DNA of 64,000 nt from assembly GCF_900107175.1 (NCBI RefSeq), contig NZ_FNOZ01000012.1:38069-102068 (forward strand). The letters are read 5' to 3'. Positions within the stretch are counted from its first letter, which is position 1; the number at the start of each line of letters is the position of its first letter. Below the pieces are notes generated by a model, which saw only the letters and a program-made list of their open reading frames with translations, did no database searches and was not told the origin of the DNA. The stretch is from Modestobacter sp. DSM 44400. GTDB lineage: Bacteria; Actinomycetota; Actinomycetes; Mycobacteriales; Geodermatophilaceae. Below, one piece after another: positions 42,230 through 53,278 of this stretch. Position numbers and translations under genes: made by a program.

Positions 42230-44125
42230 GTGGACAGCCCGATGACCTCGATGGCGGCCATGCGGTCGTTCCGACGCGACCCGTCGGTGACCGAGCGGTC
42301 GATCCCCGAGGGGACCACGCAGCGGATCCTCGGGATCGCCCGGCCGTACCGCCGCGAGCTGATCTCCTTCCTGGCGCTCGTCGTCCTCTCCGCGCTGATC
42401 GGCGTGCTGACCCCACTGCTCGCCGGCAGCATCATCAACCGGATCGCCCAGCTGTCCGGCACGGCCGGCGACATCGTGCGGATCGCGCTGTTCATCGCCG
42501 GCCTGGCCCTGGTCGACGCCGGGAGCTCGCTGGCCCAGCGCTGGTACTCCTCCCGGATCGGGGAGGGCGTCATCTACGACCTGCGCAGCCGGGTGTTCGA
42601 GCACGTGCTGCGGATGCCGGTGGCCTTCTTCACCCGCACCCAGACCGGCGCGCTGGTCAGCCGGCTGAACAACGACGTCATCGGCGCGCAGCAGGCGTTC
42701 ACCTCGACCCTGTCCGGCGTGGTGTCCAACGCCATCGGGCTGGTGCTCACAGCCGGGGTCATGTTCAGCCTGTCCTGGCAGATCACCGGGTTGTCGATCG
42801 TGCTGGTGCCGCTGTTCGTCGTGCCGGCCAAGCGGATCGGCAAGCGGCTGCAGGAGATCACCCGGGAGTCCTACGGGCTCAACGCGTCGATGAACGCGAC
42901 CATGACCGAGCGGTTCAACGTCGCCGGAGCGCTGCTGGTCAAGCTGTTCGGCCGGCCCTCGGCCGAGGCGGAGGCGTTCCGCAGTCGGGCCGGGCGGGTC
43001 CGCGACATCGGGGTGCTGTCGGCCATGTACGGCCGGACCTTCTTCACCGCGCTGACCCTGGTCGCGGCGCTGGCCACCGCGCTGGTCTACGGCCTGGGCG
43101 GCACGCTGGCCTTCAACGGGCAGCTCAGCGCCGGGGACGTCGTCGCGCTGGCGTTGCTGCTGTCCCGGCTCTACGGGCCGCTGACGGCGCTGTCCAATGT
43201 CCGGGTCGACGTGATGAGCGCGCTGGTCAGCTTCGACCGCGTCTTCGAGGTGCTGGACCTGGCCCCGATGATCACCGAGGCGCCGGACGCCGTCGACGTC
43301 CCGGCCGGCGACCGGTCGGTCGAGTTCGAGCACGTGTCGTTCAGCTATCCCGCCGCCGCGGACGTCTCTCTCGCCTCGCTGGAGGACGTCGCCATCCCCG
43401 AGCACGGCGGCGCCACCCCGGTGCTGCGCGACGTGTCCTTCCGCGCCGAGCCGGGGCAGCTGGTGGCGCTGGTCGGCCACTCGGGGGCCGGCAAGTCGAC
43501 CATCGCCAATCTGGTGCCGCGGCTGTACGACGCGACCAGCGGCACCGTCCGCGTGGGTGGGCTGGACGTCCGGCAGGCCACCAGCGACTCGCTGCGGGCC
43601 TCGATCGGCGTGGTCAGCCAGGACGCGCACCTCTTCCACGACACCATCGCCGCCAACCTCCGCTACGCCCGCCCCGAGGCCACCGACGACGAGCTGTGGG
43701 CCGCGCTCACCGGCGCCCGGATCGCGGCACTGGTGGCCTCGCTGCCCGACGGGCTGGACACCGTGGTCGGCGACCGCGGCTACCGGATGTCCGGCGGGGA
43801 GAAGCAGCGGCTGGCCATCGCCCGCGTGTTGCTCAAGGGTCCGGGTGTCGTCATCCTGGACGAGGCCACCGCGCACCTGGACAGCGAGTCCGAGGTCGCC
43901 GTCCAGCACGCTCTGGACACCGCGCTGGCCGGCCGGACGTCGCTGGTGATCGCCCACCGGCTCTCCACCATCCGCAACGCCGACCAGATCCTGGTCGTCG
44001 AGGGCGGGCAGATCGTGGAGACCGGCACGCACGCCGAGCTGATGGCCCTGGGCGGGTACTACGCCGATCTGTACCGCACCCAGTTCGCCCAGGGGGCGGG
44101 GGAGCGGACCGTCGAGGTCGGCTGA
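42230..44125 (+). CDS. ABC exporter, fused permease-ATPase (multidrug/lipid type)
   Basis: About 631 residues. Six-helix type I exporter domain (about 40-340) then ATPase: Walker A GHSGAGKST, Q-loop SQDAHLFHDT, signature MSGGEKQR, Walker B VVILDEATAHLDSESE, H-loop IAHRLSTI. One gene, so a homodimer. An ATG at 42221 is directly against the GGAGG at 42216-42220 and cannot use it; GTG 42230 has correct spacing, so I start there (ATG 42242 also possible). Substrate unknown. Confidence 0.93.
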   Translation: MDSPMTSMAAMRSFRRDPSVTERSIPEGTTQRILGIARPYRRELISFLALVVLSALIGVLTPLLAGSIINRIAQLSGTAGDIVRIALFIAGLALVDAGSSLAQRWYSSRIGEGVIYDLRSRVFEHVLRMPVAFFTRTQTGALVSRLNNDVIGAQQAFTSTLSGVVSNAIGLVLTAGVMFSLSWQITGLSIVLVPLFVVPAKRIGKRLQEITRESYGLNASMNATMTERFNVAGALLVKLFGRPSAEAEAFRSRAGRVRDIGVLSAMYGRTFFTALTLVAALATALVYGLGGTLAFNGQLSAGDVVALALLLSRLYGPLTALSNVRVDVMSALVSFDRVFEVLDLAPMITEAPDAVDVPAGDRSVEFEHVSFSYPAAADVSLASLEDVAIPEHGGATPVLRDVSFRAEPGQLVALVGHSGAGKSTIANLVPRLYDATSGTVRVGGLDVRQATSDSLRASIGVVSQDAHLFHDTIAANLRYARPEATDDELWAALTGARIAALVASLPDGLDTVVGDRGYRMSGGEKQRLAIARVLLKGPGVVILDEATAHLDSESEVAVQHALDTALAGRTSLVIAHRLSTIRNADQILVVEGGQIVETGTHAELMALGGYYADLYRTQFAQGAGERTVEVG

Positions 44126-44183
44126 ACCCGGGGGCACTACCGTTCTCCAGGTCCCACCCGCACCCCGTGCCAGGAGCGATCAG

Positions 44184-44636
44184 TTGAGCGCAGGCCATCC
44201 ACACGACACGCAGATCCGCGCGTTGTACGCGCGGTACCTGGCAGGCTGGAACCAGCGCAGCGGCGTCACGGTGTCCTCCGTCTTTGCCGACGACGGTGAG
44301 CTGATCGACCTCGACGGCACCGTGCGCAGCGGTCGGCTGACGATCGCCGCGGACATGCGACGCATGTTCACCGAGCACGCCACCCCGACCTTCGTCGGCA
44401 TCGTCCGTTCGGTGCGCCGGCTGACCGAGGGTGTCGCCGTGCTGCACGCCGTGGCCGGCATGGTGCCCCCCGGAGCCGAGGAGCTGGACCCGGCGTTCCA
44501 CACCGTGCATGCGCTGGTCGCCGTGGAGGATGCCGGACGCTGGAAGATCGCCCTCCTGCAGAGCACGCCCGCCCGCTACGGCGGTCGCGCCGAGGCGCTG
44601 GCGGCGCTGACCGTGGAGTTGCAGGCCGCCCGCTGA
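44184..44636 (+). CDS. SnoaL-like (NTF2 fold) protein, SgcJ/EcaC type
   Basis: A 150-residue cystatin/NTF2-like fold: RALYARYLAGWNQRSGVTVSSVFADDGELIDLDG at the start, then TIAADMRRMF, and VHALVAVEDAGRWKIALLQSTPAR at the end. The family includes small hydrolases and isomerases and many proteins of unknown role. TTG 44184 is chosen because AGGAG at 44172-44176 lies 7 nt upstream; no ATG fits. Follows the ABC exporter by 58 nt. Confidence 0.82.
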   Translation: MSAGHPHDTQIRALYARYLAGWNQRSGVTVSSVFADDGELIDLDGTVRSGRLTIAADMRRMFTEHATPTFVGIVRSVRRLTEGVAVLHAVAGMVPPGAEELDPAFHTVHALVAVEDAGRWKIALLQSTPARYGGRAEALAALTVELQAAR

Positions 44637-44654
44637 CCAGGTGGCCACAGGCGT

Positions 44655-45092
44655 GTGCCGCTGACTGCAGCCGCTGTAACCCGGCCCGGGGCCTCGTTCC
44701 GCGGCGCTGCCTTCCGGCGGGTCGAGAGTGCGTGGGTGGCTGGTGTGGCCGCAATGGCCCGCGCAGGCGTCGGCGCGATCATCGACGACGCGTTTCCTGG
44801 GCGGCGCTGCTTCTCAGCGCCGCCTCCGGTCAGGGCTGGACGGTCTGGAAGTGCTCTGGGTGGGTGTGTGCTGCGACCCCGCCGGGCGGCCACCCGTGAG
44901 GCGGGGCGGGCGGATCGAGTAGCCGGGATGGCGGCGTCCCGAGCGGAGATGGTCCATCGGGGCGTGGTGTACGACCTGGAGGTGGACACGTCCGGTACCG
45001 CGACGTGGATTGCGCGCGGAGGGTGCTCGCTTCGGTCGCCCAGCAGTGACTCGTCCTCGGTTGCTCCAGGACGCGGCGGGGACGGTGGGTGA
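44655..45092 (+). pseudogene. Remnant of a chloramphenicol-phosphotransferase-like kinase
   Basis: Two frames assemble into one protein. Frame 1 gives FRGAAFRRVESAWVAGVAAMARAGVGAIIDD; from about 44790 frame 2 continues FLGGAASQ..DGLEVLWVGVCCDPA; from about 44880 frame 1 resumes REAGRADRVAGMAASRAEMVHRGVVYDLEVDTSG. That order matches the C-terminal two-thirds of CPT-type kinases. The two frameshifts compensate. The N-terminal P-loop portion (about 80 residues) is absent: the sequence before it is stop-rich and abuts the SnoaL-like gene. So the gene is dead in this form, by truncation at least. Confidence 0.6.
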
Positions 45093-45109
45093 TCCGAGCG
45101 GTCGGCGAG

Positions 45110-45598
45110 TCAGCTGAAGGGTGCGTAGTGGACGTCCCGGCTCTCGTAGCGGCGGCGGGTGAAGCGCCCGGGGACCCGGCCGTCCGATCGACGTGGCAGC
45201 CACCGACCGCCTTCCTCCAGCTGCACCCAGGCCTCGTGACCGATGAGCTCGGACTGTCCTCGGGCGTACCAGAACCGCTGCCGTGCCCGGCCGGCGGCGA
45301 TGGCCTCGACCATCGCCATGATCTCGTCGACCGACTCGGGCACCCGCTGCGGCTCGGTGACGATCTCGACGCGGGCGCGCTGACCGAACTCGAGCCAGGT
45401 CGTGTACGCGTCCTCCGGGAAGACGGTGACCGGTGTCGCTCCTGGGGCTGTCGGTTCCAGAACGAGGGTGGTGCCGGGCCAGTACCACCCCTCGGCGTTG
45501 TTCGTCTCGCGCGTCTGGGCACCGTGGTCGCTGGCGAGGGCGGAGAGTCGCGACCGCAGCTGGGCCAGCAGCTGGGCGTACGCCTCTTCGTCGGTCAC
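45110..45598 (-). CDS. Hypothetical protein
   Basis: 162 residues from GTG 45598 (VTDEEAYAQLLAQLRSRLSALASDHG). Contains GWYWPGTTLVLEPTAPG, VTVFPEDAYTTWLEFGQ and WVQLEEGGRWLPRRSDGRVPGRFTRRRYESRDVHYAPFS. Soluble, mixed charge, no signal peptide or membrane helix; I do not recognise the family. The frame is open 89 codons further upstream, but that part is Arg/Ser/Pro-rich shadow of the opposite strand. Coding is supported by third-position GC bias and normal composition after the GTG. Confidence 0.65.
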   Translation of the reverse strand: MTDEEAYAQLLAQLRSRLSALASDHGAQTRETNNAEGWYWPGTTLVLEPTAPGATPVTVFPEDAYTTWLEFGQRARVEIVTEPQRVPESVDEIMAMVEAIAAGRARQRFWYARGQSELIGHEAWVQLEEGGRWLPRRSDGRVPGRFTRRRYESRDVHYAPFS

Positions 45599-45713
45599 GC
45601 GGGGATGATGCCGCGGGAACGCCCCGGTGTGGCGCTTCCCGGTCGTGGGTCGTGCGGTCGTGCAACCGATGCAGGAGCGCACCCGACGGCGGAGGAGCCG
45701 GCGCCGCCAGGGG

Positions 45714-46445
45714 TCAGGCCGGGGTGGCGGCGAGAGCCGCGTCGTAGCGGTCCAGCAGGACGGCGGCGATCCGCTCATCGGGGAGCAATGGTGCCGTGAC
45801 GCAATCCGCGCCGGCTCCCTGGAGCTTGTCGTGGAAGTGCCCGGGGGCGAGCAGGTACGCAGCAACGACCACCCGCCCGGCGCCGGCGCGCCGGGCGGCG
45901 GCGATGGCGTCGGGGACGGTCGGGCGCGCGGCCGAGCCGTAGCCCGTGGTCACCGGGCCGGTCCAGTCGCGCTGCAGCAGAGCGGCGGTGGCCTGGACGT
46001 CGCCGATCGACCGTGCATCGGAGGACCCGGCGGCGGCGACCACCACCGCGGTGTCCGGGTCCTGGGGGTCCTCGCCGGCCGACCGCAGCCGGTCCAGCAG
46101 CACGGCGGCCAGCCGCGGGTCCGGGCCCAGGGGCCGCGCGGCCAGCGCCCCGTCGTGGGCGGCCACCGCGCCGGCGATATCGACGTGCACGTGGTACCCG
46201 CCGGACAGCAGCAGCGGGACGACGACCGCCGGGGTGCCTGCCTCGGCCAGCCCCCGGACGACGTCCACCACCGTCGGCGGCTGGACGTCGACGAACGCCG
46301 CGGTGGTCTGCAGGCCCGGGCGCAACGTGCGGGCGGCCAGCGCGAGCTCGGCGATCAGCCGGCGCCCGGCGGGGTTGCGGGTGCCGTGCGCGCAGGCGAC
46401 GAGCACCGGATCCGCCGGGGCCCCGGTCACCCGGCCGCCGGGCAT
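45714..46445 (-). CDS. Sirohydrochlorin chelatase-like protein (CbiX family)
   Basis: 243 residues from ATG 46445. CbiX-type chelatase with two related halves: ACAHGTRNPAGRRLIAEL with the metal-site His20, LLLSGGYHVHVDIAGA with a second His, and the C-terminal repeat VVVAAYLLAPGHFHDKL. It inserts Fe, Co or Ni into tetrapyrroles such as sirohydrochlorin (sirohaem or cobalamin routes). No sulfite reductase or cob gene is adjacent. GTG 46499 would add 18 Pro-rich residues (WGDPPPYTGWNPPAPGG) and cannot be excluded. Confidence 0.88.
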   Translation of the reverse strand: MPGGRVTGAPADPVLVACAHGTRNPAGRRLIAELALAARTLRPGLQTTAAFVDVQPPTVVDVVRGLAEAGTPAVVVPLLLSGGYHVHVDIAGAVAAHDGALAARPLGPDPRLAAVLLDRLRSAGEDPQDPDTAVVVAAAGSSDARSIGDVQATAALLQRDWTGPVTTGYGSAARPTVPDAIAAARRAGAGRVVVAAYLLAPGHFHDKLQGAGADCVTAPLLPDERIAAVLLDRYDAALAATPA

Positions 46446-46536
46446 CCCGCCCGGTGCTGGGGGATTCCACCCGGTGTACGGCGGCGGATCCCCCCACACC
46501 GCGTGGAGACCTGCCGGTCCGGGCCGGCGGCGCTGA

Positions 46537-46827
46537 TCACAGCCCGCGGGAGATGCCGCCGTCCACGGGCAGCATCACCCCGGTCAGGTAGGAGGCGGCG
46601 GGGGAGAGGGTGAAGGCGGCCACCCGGCCGAACTCCGCCGGCTCGCCCACCCGGCGCAGTGGGATCTCCTTGGTGCGGGCCCGGGCCGCGGCCGGGTCGC
46701 CGGAGGCGGCCGCGATCTCGGTGATCCGGTCGGTGGCGATCGTGCCGGGCAGCAGCCCGAACACCCGGACGCTGCGCGGCCCCCGGGGAGCGGACCAGCA
46801 CCCGCGCGCCGTCGTCGACCTGGTCCA
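46537..46827 (-). pseudogene. C-terminal remnant of a short-chain dehydrogenase/reductase
   Basis: Reads APRGPRSVRVFGLLPGTIATDRITEI...LRRVGEPAEFGRVAAFTLSPAASYLTGVMLPVDGG. This is the last third of an SDR (after the catalytic YxxxK), with GLLPG and the terminal PVDGG. The Rossmann GxxxGxG and the catalytic residues are missing. It lies directly behind the aconitase stop and in the same frame, so it may be translated from GTG 46764 (75 residues) but cannot be an active SDR. Confidence 0.65.
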
Positions 46828-49686
<2,859 letters not shown>

Positions 49687-49777
49687 CGCTTGCGCCTCAC
49701 CCTCGCTGGTCCTACGGGCACTGTTCCCGCACCCGATTGCCACCCTGGATCATCCCAGCTCACCGCGCGGTCTGCGG

Positions 49778-49795
49778 AGCAAGGCTGCCCTTACT
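49778..49795 (-). promoter_or_regulatory. Element shared with the sufR upstream region
   Basis: On the minus strand AGTAAGGGCAGCCTTGCT, differing from the sufR copy only at the two central bases. It lies between divergent acnA and the acyl-CoA ligase gene, 92 nt before the acnA start and 92 nt before the ligase ATG, so either may be the target. Flanking bases (CCGCAGACC) are also close to the sufR side (TGCGGACT). Confidence 0.5.
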
Positions 49796-49843
49796 CGTGG
49801 CACCGGCACCCCCACCGACAGCGGCACCGTCCGTGGCGCCGGT

Positions 49844-49849
49844 TAACGT
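49844..49849 (+). promoter_or_regulatory. -10-like box for the acyl-CoA ligase
   Basis: TAACGT, which would place the mRNA start near 49856, about 30 nt ahead of ATG 49887 and its GGGAG. Confidence 0.35.
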
Positions 49850-49886
49850 GACGGCGACCACGTCGACCGAGCGCCCGGGAGCCGGC

Positions 49887-51413
49887 ATGCGCGTGCCCTT
49901 GACCACTCGTGACTTTATCGACCGCGCCGAGCTGGTCTACGGCGACCGGGTCGGCATCGTCGACGAACCGATGCAGCCGGCCGACCCGCTGGGCGAGCTG
50001 ACCTATCGCGAGGTGGCCCGCCGAGCCCGGGCGATCGCCGCCGGGCTGGACGCACTGGGGGTCGGCGAGGGCGAGCGGGTGGCCGTCGTCAGCCACAACT
50101 CCGCCCGGCTGCTCGAGCTGCTCTACGCCGTCCCGTCCTACGGCCGGGTGCTGGTGCCGGTGAACTTCCGGCTCTCCGCCGCGGAGTTCGACTACATCGT
50201 CGAGCACTGCGGGGCCAGCGTGCTGCTCATCGACCCGGAGATCGAGCCGCAGCTGTCCGGGATCACCGCTCCGCACCGCTTCCTGCTGGGCGAGGAGTAC
50301 GAGTCCGGCCTGCTCCGCTTCGACGCCGAACCGCGGCCGTGGTCGGCGCCGGACGAGGACTCCACCGCGACGATCAACTACACCAGTGGGACGACGGCGC
50401 GACCCAAGGGCGTGCAGATGACCCACCGCAACGAGTGGGTCAACGCCACCACCTTCGGGATGCACATGCAGGTCAGCGACCGCGATGTGTACATGCACAC
50501 GCTCCCGATGTTCCACTGCAACGGCTGGGGGCTGCCGTACACGAGCGCGGCGCTCGGGGTGAAGCAGGTGCCGATCCGCAAGATCGACGGCGCGGAGATC
50601 CTCCGCCGGGTACAGCAGCACGGCGTGACGCTCATGGCCGGGGCGCCGGCGGTGTGGAACGCCGTCCTGGACGCCGCCGCCGAATGGGACGGCGAGGTGC
50701 CCGGCCGCGGTCAGGTGCGGATCGTCGTCGCCGGTGCCGCGCCGCCCTCGCGCACCATCGCCCGGGTCGAGGAGGAGCTGGGCTGGGAGTTCAACCAGAT
50801 CTACGGCCTCACCGAGACCGCGCCCCTCCTGACGGTGAACCGCCCGCGCGCCGAGTACGACGACCTGTCCCCGCTGGACCGCGCCAAGGCGCTGTCCCGG
50901 GCCGGCGTCCCGGCGCTGGGGACGCAGTTGTCGACCAATGAGTCCGGCGAGGTGCTGGCCCGGGGCAACACGGTGCTCGCCGGGTACTGGGAGAACCCCG
51001 AGGCCTCCGCGGAGGCCCTGGACGGCGGCTGGTTCCACACCGGGGACGGCGGCAGCGTCGACGAAGGCGGCTACCTGACCATCTCCGACCGCAAGAAGGA
51101 CGTGATCATCACCGGCGGAGAGAACGTGTCCTCGATCGAGGTGGAGGACGTCGTGTTCAGCCACCCGTCGGTCGCCGAGGTGGCGGTCATCGGCGTGCCC
51201 GACGAGAAGTGGGGCGAGATGGTCACCGCGCTGGTCGTGCTCGCCGAAGGAGCCTCGGCCACCGAGGCCGAGATCATCGCCCACTGCCGGACCCGGATCG
51301 CCGGCTACAAGGCGCCCAAACGGGTGGAGTTCCGCGATGCCATCCCGCGCACGGCGACCGGGAAGATCCAGAAGTTCAAGCTCCGGGAGTCCTTCGCGCC
51401 TCCCGCGGACTGA
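49887..51413 (+). CDS. AMP-dependent acyl-CoA synthetase
   Basis: A 508-residue ANL-superfamily ligase that activates a carboxylic acid via acyl-AMP to acyl-CoA. Motifs: P-loop YTSGTTARPKGVQMTH, A5 YGLTETAP, A7/A8 HTGDGGSVDEGGYLTISDRKKDVIITGGENV, and the A10 Lys in TATGKIQKFKLRE. Probably a medium- or long-chain fatty acid ligase; the substrate cannot be fixed from sequence. ATG 49887 has GGGAG at normal spacing; the 80-codon extension upstream crosses the promoter and is not coding. Monocistronic, closed by a strong hairpin. Confidence 0.93.
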   Translation: MRVPLTTRDFIDRAELVYGDRVGIVDEPMQPADPLGELTYREVARRARAIAAGLDALGVGEGERVAVVSHNSARLLELLYAVPSYGRVLVPVNFRLSAAEFDYIVEHCGASVLLIDPEIEPQLSGITAPHRFLLGEEYESGLLRFDAEPRPWSAPDEDSTATINYTSGTTARPKGVQMTHRNEWVNATTFGMHMQVSDRDVYMHTLPMFHCNGWGLPYTSAALGVKQVPIRKIDGAEILRRVQQHGVTLMAGAPAVWNAVLDAAAEWDGEVPGRGQVRIVVAGAAPPSRTIARVEEELGWEFNQIYGLTETAPLLTVNRPRAEYDDLSPLDRAKALSRAGVPALGTQLSTNESGEVLARGNTVLAGYWENPEASAEALDGGWFHTGDGGSVDEGGYLTISDRKKDVIITGGENVSSIEVEDVVFSHPSVAEVAVIGVPDEKWGEMVTALVVLAEGASATEAEIIAHCRTRIAGYKAPKRVEFRDAIPRTATGKIQKFKLRESFAPPAD

Positions 51414-51438
51414 CCCCACCGGCCCGGGTCGCCCGCAC

Positions 51439-51470
51439 GGGGCCTCTCCCTCCATGGGGGGAGACGCCCC
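51439..51470 (+). terminator. Hairpin after the acyl-CoA synthetase
   Basis: GGGGCCTCTCCC (51439-51450) pairs with GGGAGACGCCCC (51459-51470) with one C-C mismatch and an 8-nt loop, 26 nt after the stop codon. Confidence 0.65.
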
Positions 51471-51595
51471 GCGCAGCGCTCCGGTCGTTCCCCGATCCGG
51501 TCGATCTGGACCTCAACGCACCCCTGAACGGGTGGAGGACAGGTCGAGACCGGCCCCGCCGGAAGGCGGCGCCGGGCAACGGAGGAGTCGGGTTC

Positions 51596-53053
51596 GTGGA
51601 CGATCGGGTCGGTACGCAGGTCGGCAGGCAGCAGGGGGCGGGTGGCCGCTGGGTCCGCCGTGCGATCGGGGTCGGTGCGGTCGCCGTCGTGTGCCTGGTG
51701 TCCGTGCCCGGGGTGGCCGCCGCGGCCCCGACGAACCCGAGTGACTCCCAGATCGGCGCGGCGCAGCAGGCCAAGCAGGCTGCCGCCGTTCGGGTCGGGG
51801 CGATCACCGCGCAGCTGGCGTCCGCCCAGGCCGGCGCGGACGCCGCGCACCAGGCGGCGCAAATCGCATTGCAGGACTACGAGGACCGGCAGGCCGCCTT
51901 CGAAACGGCCCGGGACGCTGCAGACGCCGCTGCCGCCGCGGCGGAGAAGGCGCGGACGGAGCTGTCGAAGGGGCGCGACGACGTCGCCGCGTTCGCCCGG
52001 GCCAGCTACATGCAGGGCACCACCGCGCCGGGCATGACCGCGCTGCTGACTTCCGGTGGCCCCGGTCAGCTGATCGAGCGTGCCGCGCTGCTCGACGCCG
52101 CCGGCGTGCACCACACCGACGTCGTCGCCGAGCTGACCGGGCTCGAGGACCACGCCCAGACGGCGGACGCCGTCGCCCAGCAGACCGTCACCGAGGCGGC
52201 CACGCTGCAGACGCAGGCCGCGGACTCGTTGGCCGGCGCGCAGGTGCAGGAGCAGTCGGCGCGCAGCCAGGCCGACGCCCTCAGCGATCAGCAGGAGAGC
52301 CTGCAAGCCGAGCTGCAGCAGGCGCAGCAGGTGGTCTACGGCCTGGAGGGCGCGCGTCAGGCGGCCCAGGCCTACGCCGCTCAGCAGGCTGCTGCCGCGG
52401 CCGCCGTGCCGGCCCGCACGCCGGTCCGGGTCGTCACCCCGCCGGCCGCGCCGTCGTCCACGGGTTCGTCCACGGGTTCGTCCTCCGGTTCCTCCTCGGG
52501 CTCCTCGTCGGGGTCGTCGTCCGGTGGCTCGTCGTCCGGTGGGTCGTCGTCCGGTGGGTCGTCGTCCGGTGGGTCGTCGTCCGGTGGGTCGTCGTCCGGT
52601 GGGTCGTCCACCGGTGCGACCGCGGGCGACCCCTCGGTCTCGGCCGCACAAACCGCGATCGCCGCGGCGAAGACCCAGCTCGGCGTCCTCTATTCCTGGG
52701 GCGGAGGCGGCAGCAACGGCCCCAGCTACGGCATCTCGCCCGACACCAGCGTCTACGGCTTCGACTGCTCGGGCCTGACCCAGTACGCCTACGCGAGGGC
52801 CGGCATCGCCATCGGCGGGACCAGCCGCGACCAGTGGTGGAACAACCGCAACAAGCAGGTGGACGCCAGCGACCTGCAGCCCGGCGACCTGATGTTCTGG
52901 GCCTCGGGCGACGCGTACATGTCGATCTACCACGTGTCGATCTACATCGGCGGCAACCAGATGATCGAGGCACCGGACCGGGGGCTCACGGTCATGACGT
53001 CGAAGGTGCGCTACGGCAACGACTACTTCGGGGCGGTCCGGCCGAGCGCCTGA
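51596..53053 (+). CDS. Secreted NlpC/P60 peptidoglycan endopeptidase (RipA-like layout)
   Basis: A 485-residue exported hydrolase. Signal peptide RRAIGVGAVAVVCLVSVPGVAAAAP (cleavage after AAA near residue 45); coiled coil of Ala/Gln/Glu heptads (about 50-275); Ser/Gly linker coded by 12- and 15-bp tandem repeats (about 292-340); C-terminal NlpC/P60 domain with the catalytic Cys in FDCSGLTQYAYARAG, His in YHVSIYIGGNQMIEAP and a polar third residue downstream. The coiled coil probably holds the enzyme inactive, as in RipA-type proteins. GTG 51596 has GGAGGAG at 51581-51587. The 180-nt leader was checked for a c-di-AMP riboswitch, not found. Confidence 0.94.
   Translation: MDDRVGTQVGRQQGAGGRWVRRAIGVGAVAVVCLVSVPGVAAAAPTNPSDSQIGAAQQAKQAAAVRVGAITAQLASAQAGADAAHQAAQIALQDYEDRQAAFETARDAADAAAAAAEKARTELSKGRDDVAAFARASYMQGTTAPGMTALLTSGGPGQLIERAALLDAAGVHHTDVVAELTGLEDHAQTADAVAQQTVTEAATLQTQAADSLAGAQVQEQSARSQADALSDQQESLQAELQQAQQVVYGLEGARQAAQAYAAQQAAAAAAVPARTPVRVVTPPAAPSSTGSSTGSSSGSSSGSSSGSSSGGSSSGGSSSGGSSSGGSSSGGSSSGGSSTGATAGDPSVSAAQTAIAAAKTQLGVLYSWGGGGSNGPSYGISPDTSVYGFDCSGLTQYAYARAGIAIGGTSRDQWWNNRNKQVDASDLQPGDLMFWASGDAYMSIYHVSIYIGGNQMIEAPDRGLTVMTSKVRYGNDYFGAVRPSA
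52514..52603 (+). repeat. In-gene 15-bp tandem repeat
   Basis: Six copies of TCGTCGTCCGGTGGG (first ends GGC), coding SSSGG, preceded by 12-bp SSxG units from about 52455. It forms the flexible linker of the NlpC/P60 protein and is likely to vary in copy number between strains. Confidence 0.9.
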
Positions 53054-53106
53054 AGGACCCACTCCTGGGCCCCTCGCAGGCTCGGGAACGCCAGGGAGGG
53101 GGCCGA
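53054..53106 (+). repeat. Palindromic terminator-like element, copy B
   Basis: Starts at the NlpC/P60 stop codon. AGGACCCACTCCTGGGCCCC, TCGCAGGCTCG, then CCAGGGAGGGGGCC: same plan as copy A behind rbpA, with imperfect arms. Confidence 0.7.
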
Positions 53107-53125
53107 AGAGCACCGGGGCAAGAGG

Positions 53126-53159
53126 GCGTCGGGCAGCCACGGGGGGAGCTGCCCGACGC
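53126..53159 (+). terminator. Strong hairpin before the moxR promoter
   Basis: Perfect 12-bp arms GCGTCGGGCAGC (53126-53137) and GCTGCCCGACGC (53148-53159) with a 10-nt loop. Second hairpin in tandem after the NlpC/P60 gene. Confidence 0.7.
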
Positions 53160-53262
53160 AGTCGCCAGGCTAGCAGTCCGGGGTGCGCGGGGGCAGGCTC
53201 TCGACGCTCCCTGTGGGTCGCCTGTCGGACCGGCCGCGTCCGGCCGCCCGCGACCTGCGGTG

Positions 53263-53268
53263 TAGGAC
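53263..53268 (+). promoter_or_regulatory. -10 box of the moxR operon
   Basis: TAGGAC, 10 nt before GTG 53279; no Shine-Dalgarno, so probably a leaderless or near-leaderless mRNA. Confidence 0.4.
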
Positions 53269-53278
53269 ACTGGCGGAC

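Noticed and set aside
46537..46764. Intact small SDR gene
   Set aside because: Lacks the cofactor-binding and catalytic motifs; only the C-terminal third is present.
51414..51595. c-di-AMP (ydaO-yuaA) riboswitch before the NlpC/P60 gene
   Set aside because: Such riboswitches often precede actinobacterial cell-wall hydrolases, but I could not find the conserved GGGGACCCA-type blocks; only a terminator hairpin and short stems are present.
52455..52610. CRISPR or minisatellite array
   Set aside because: The repeats are codon-phased Ser/Gly codons inside an NlpC/P60 gene.
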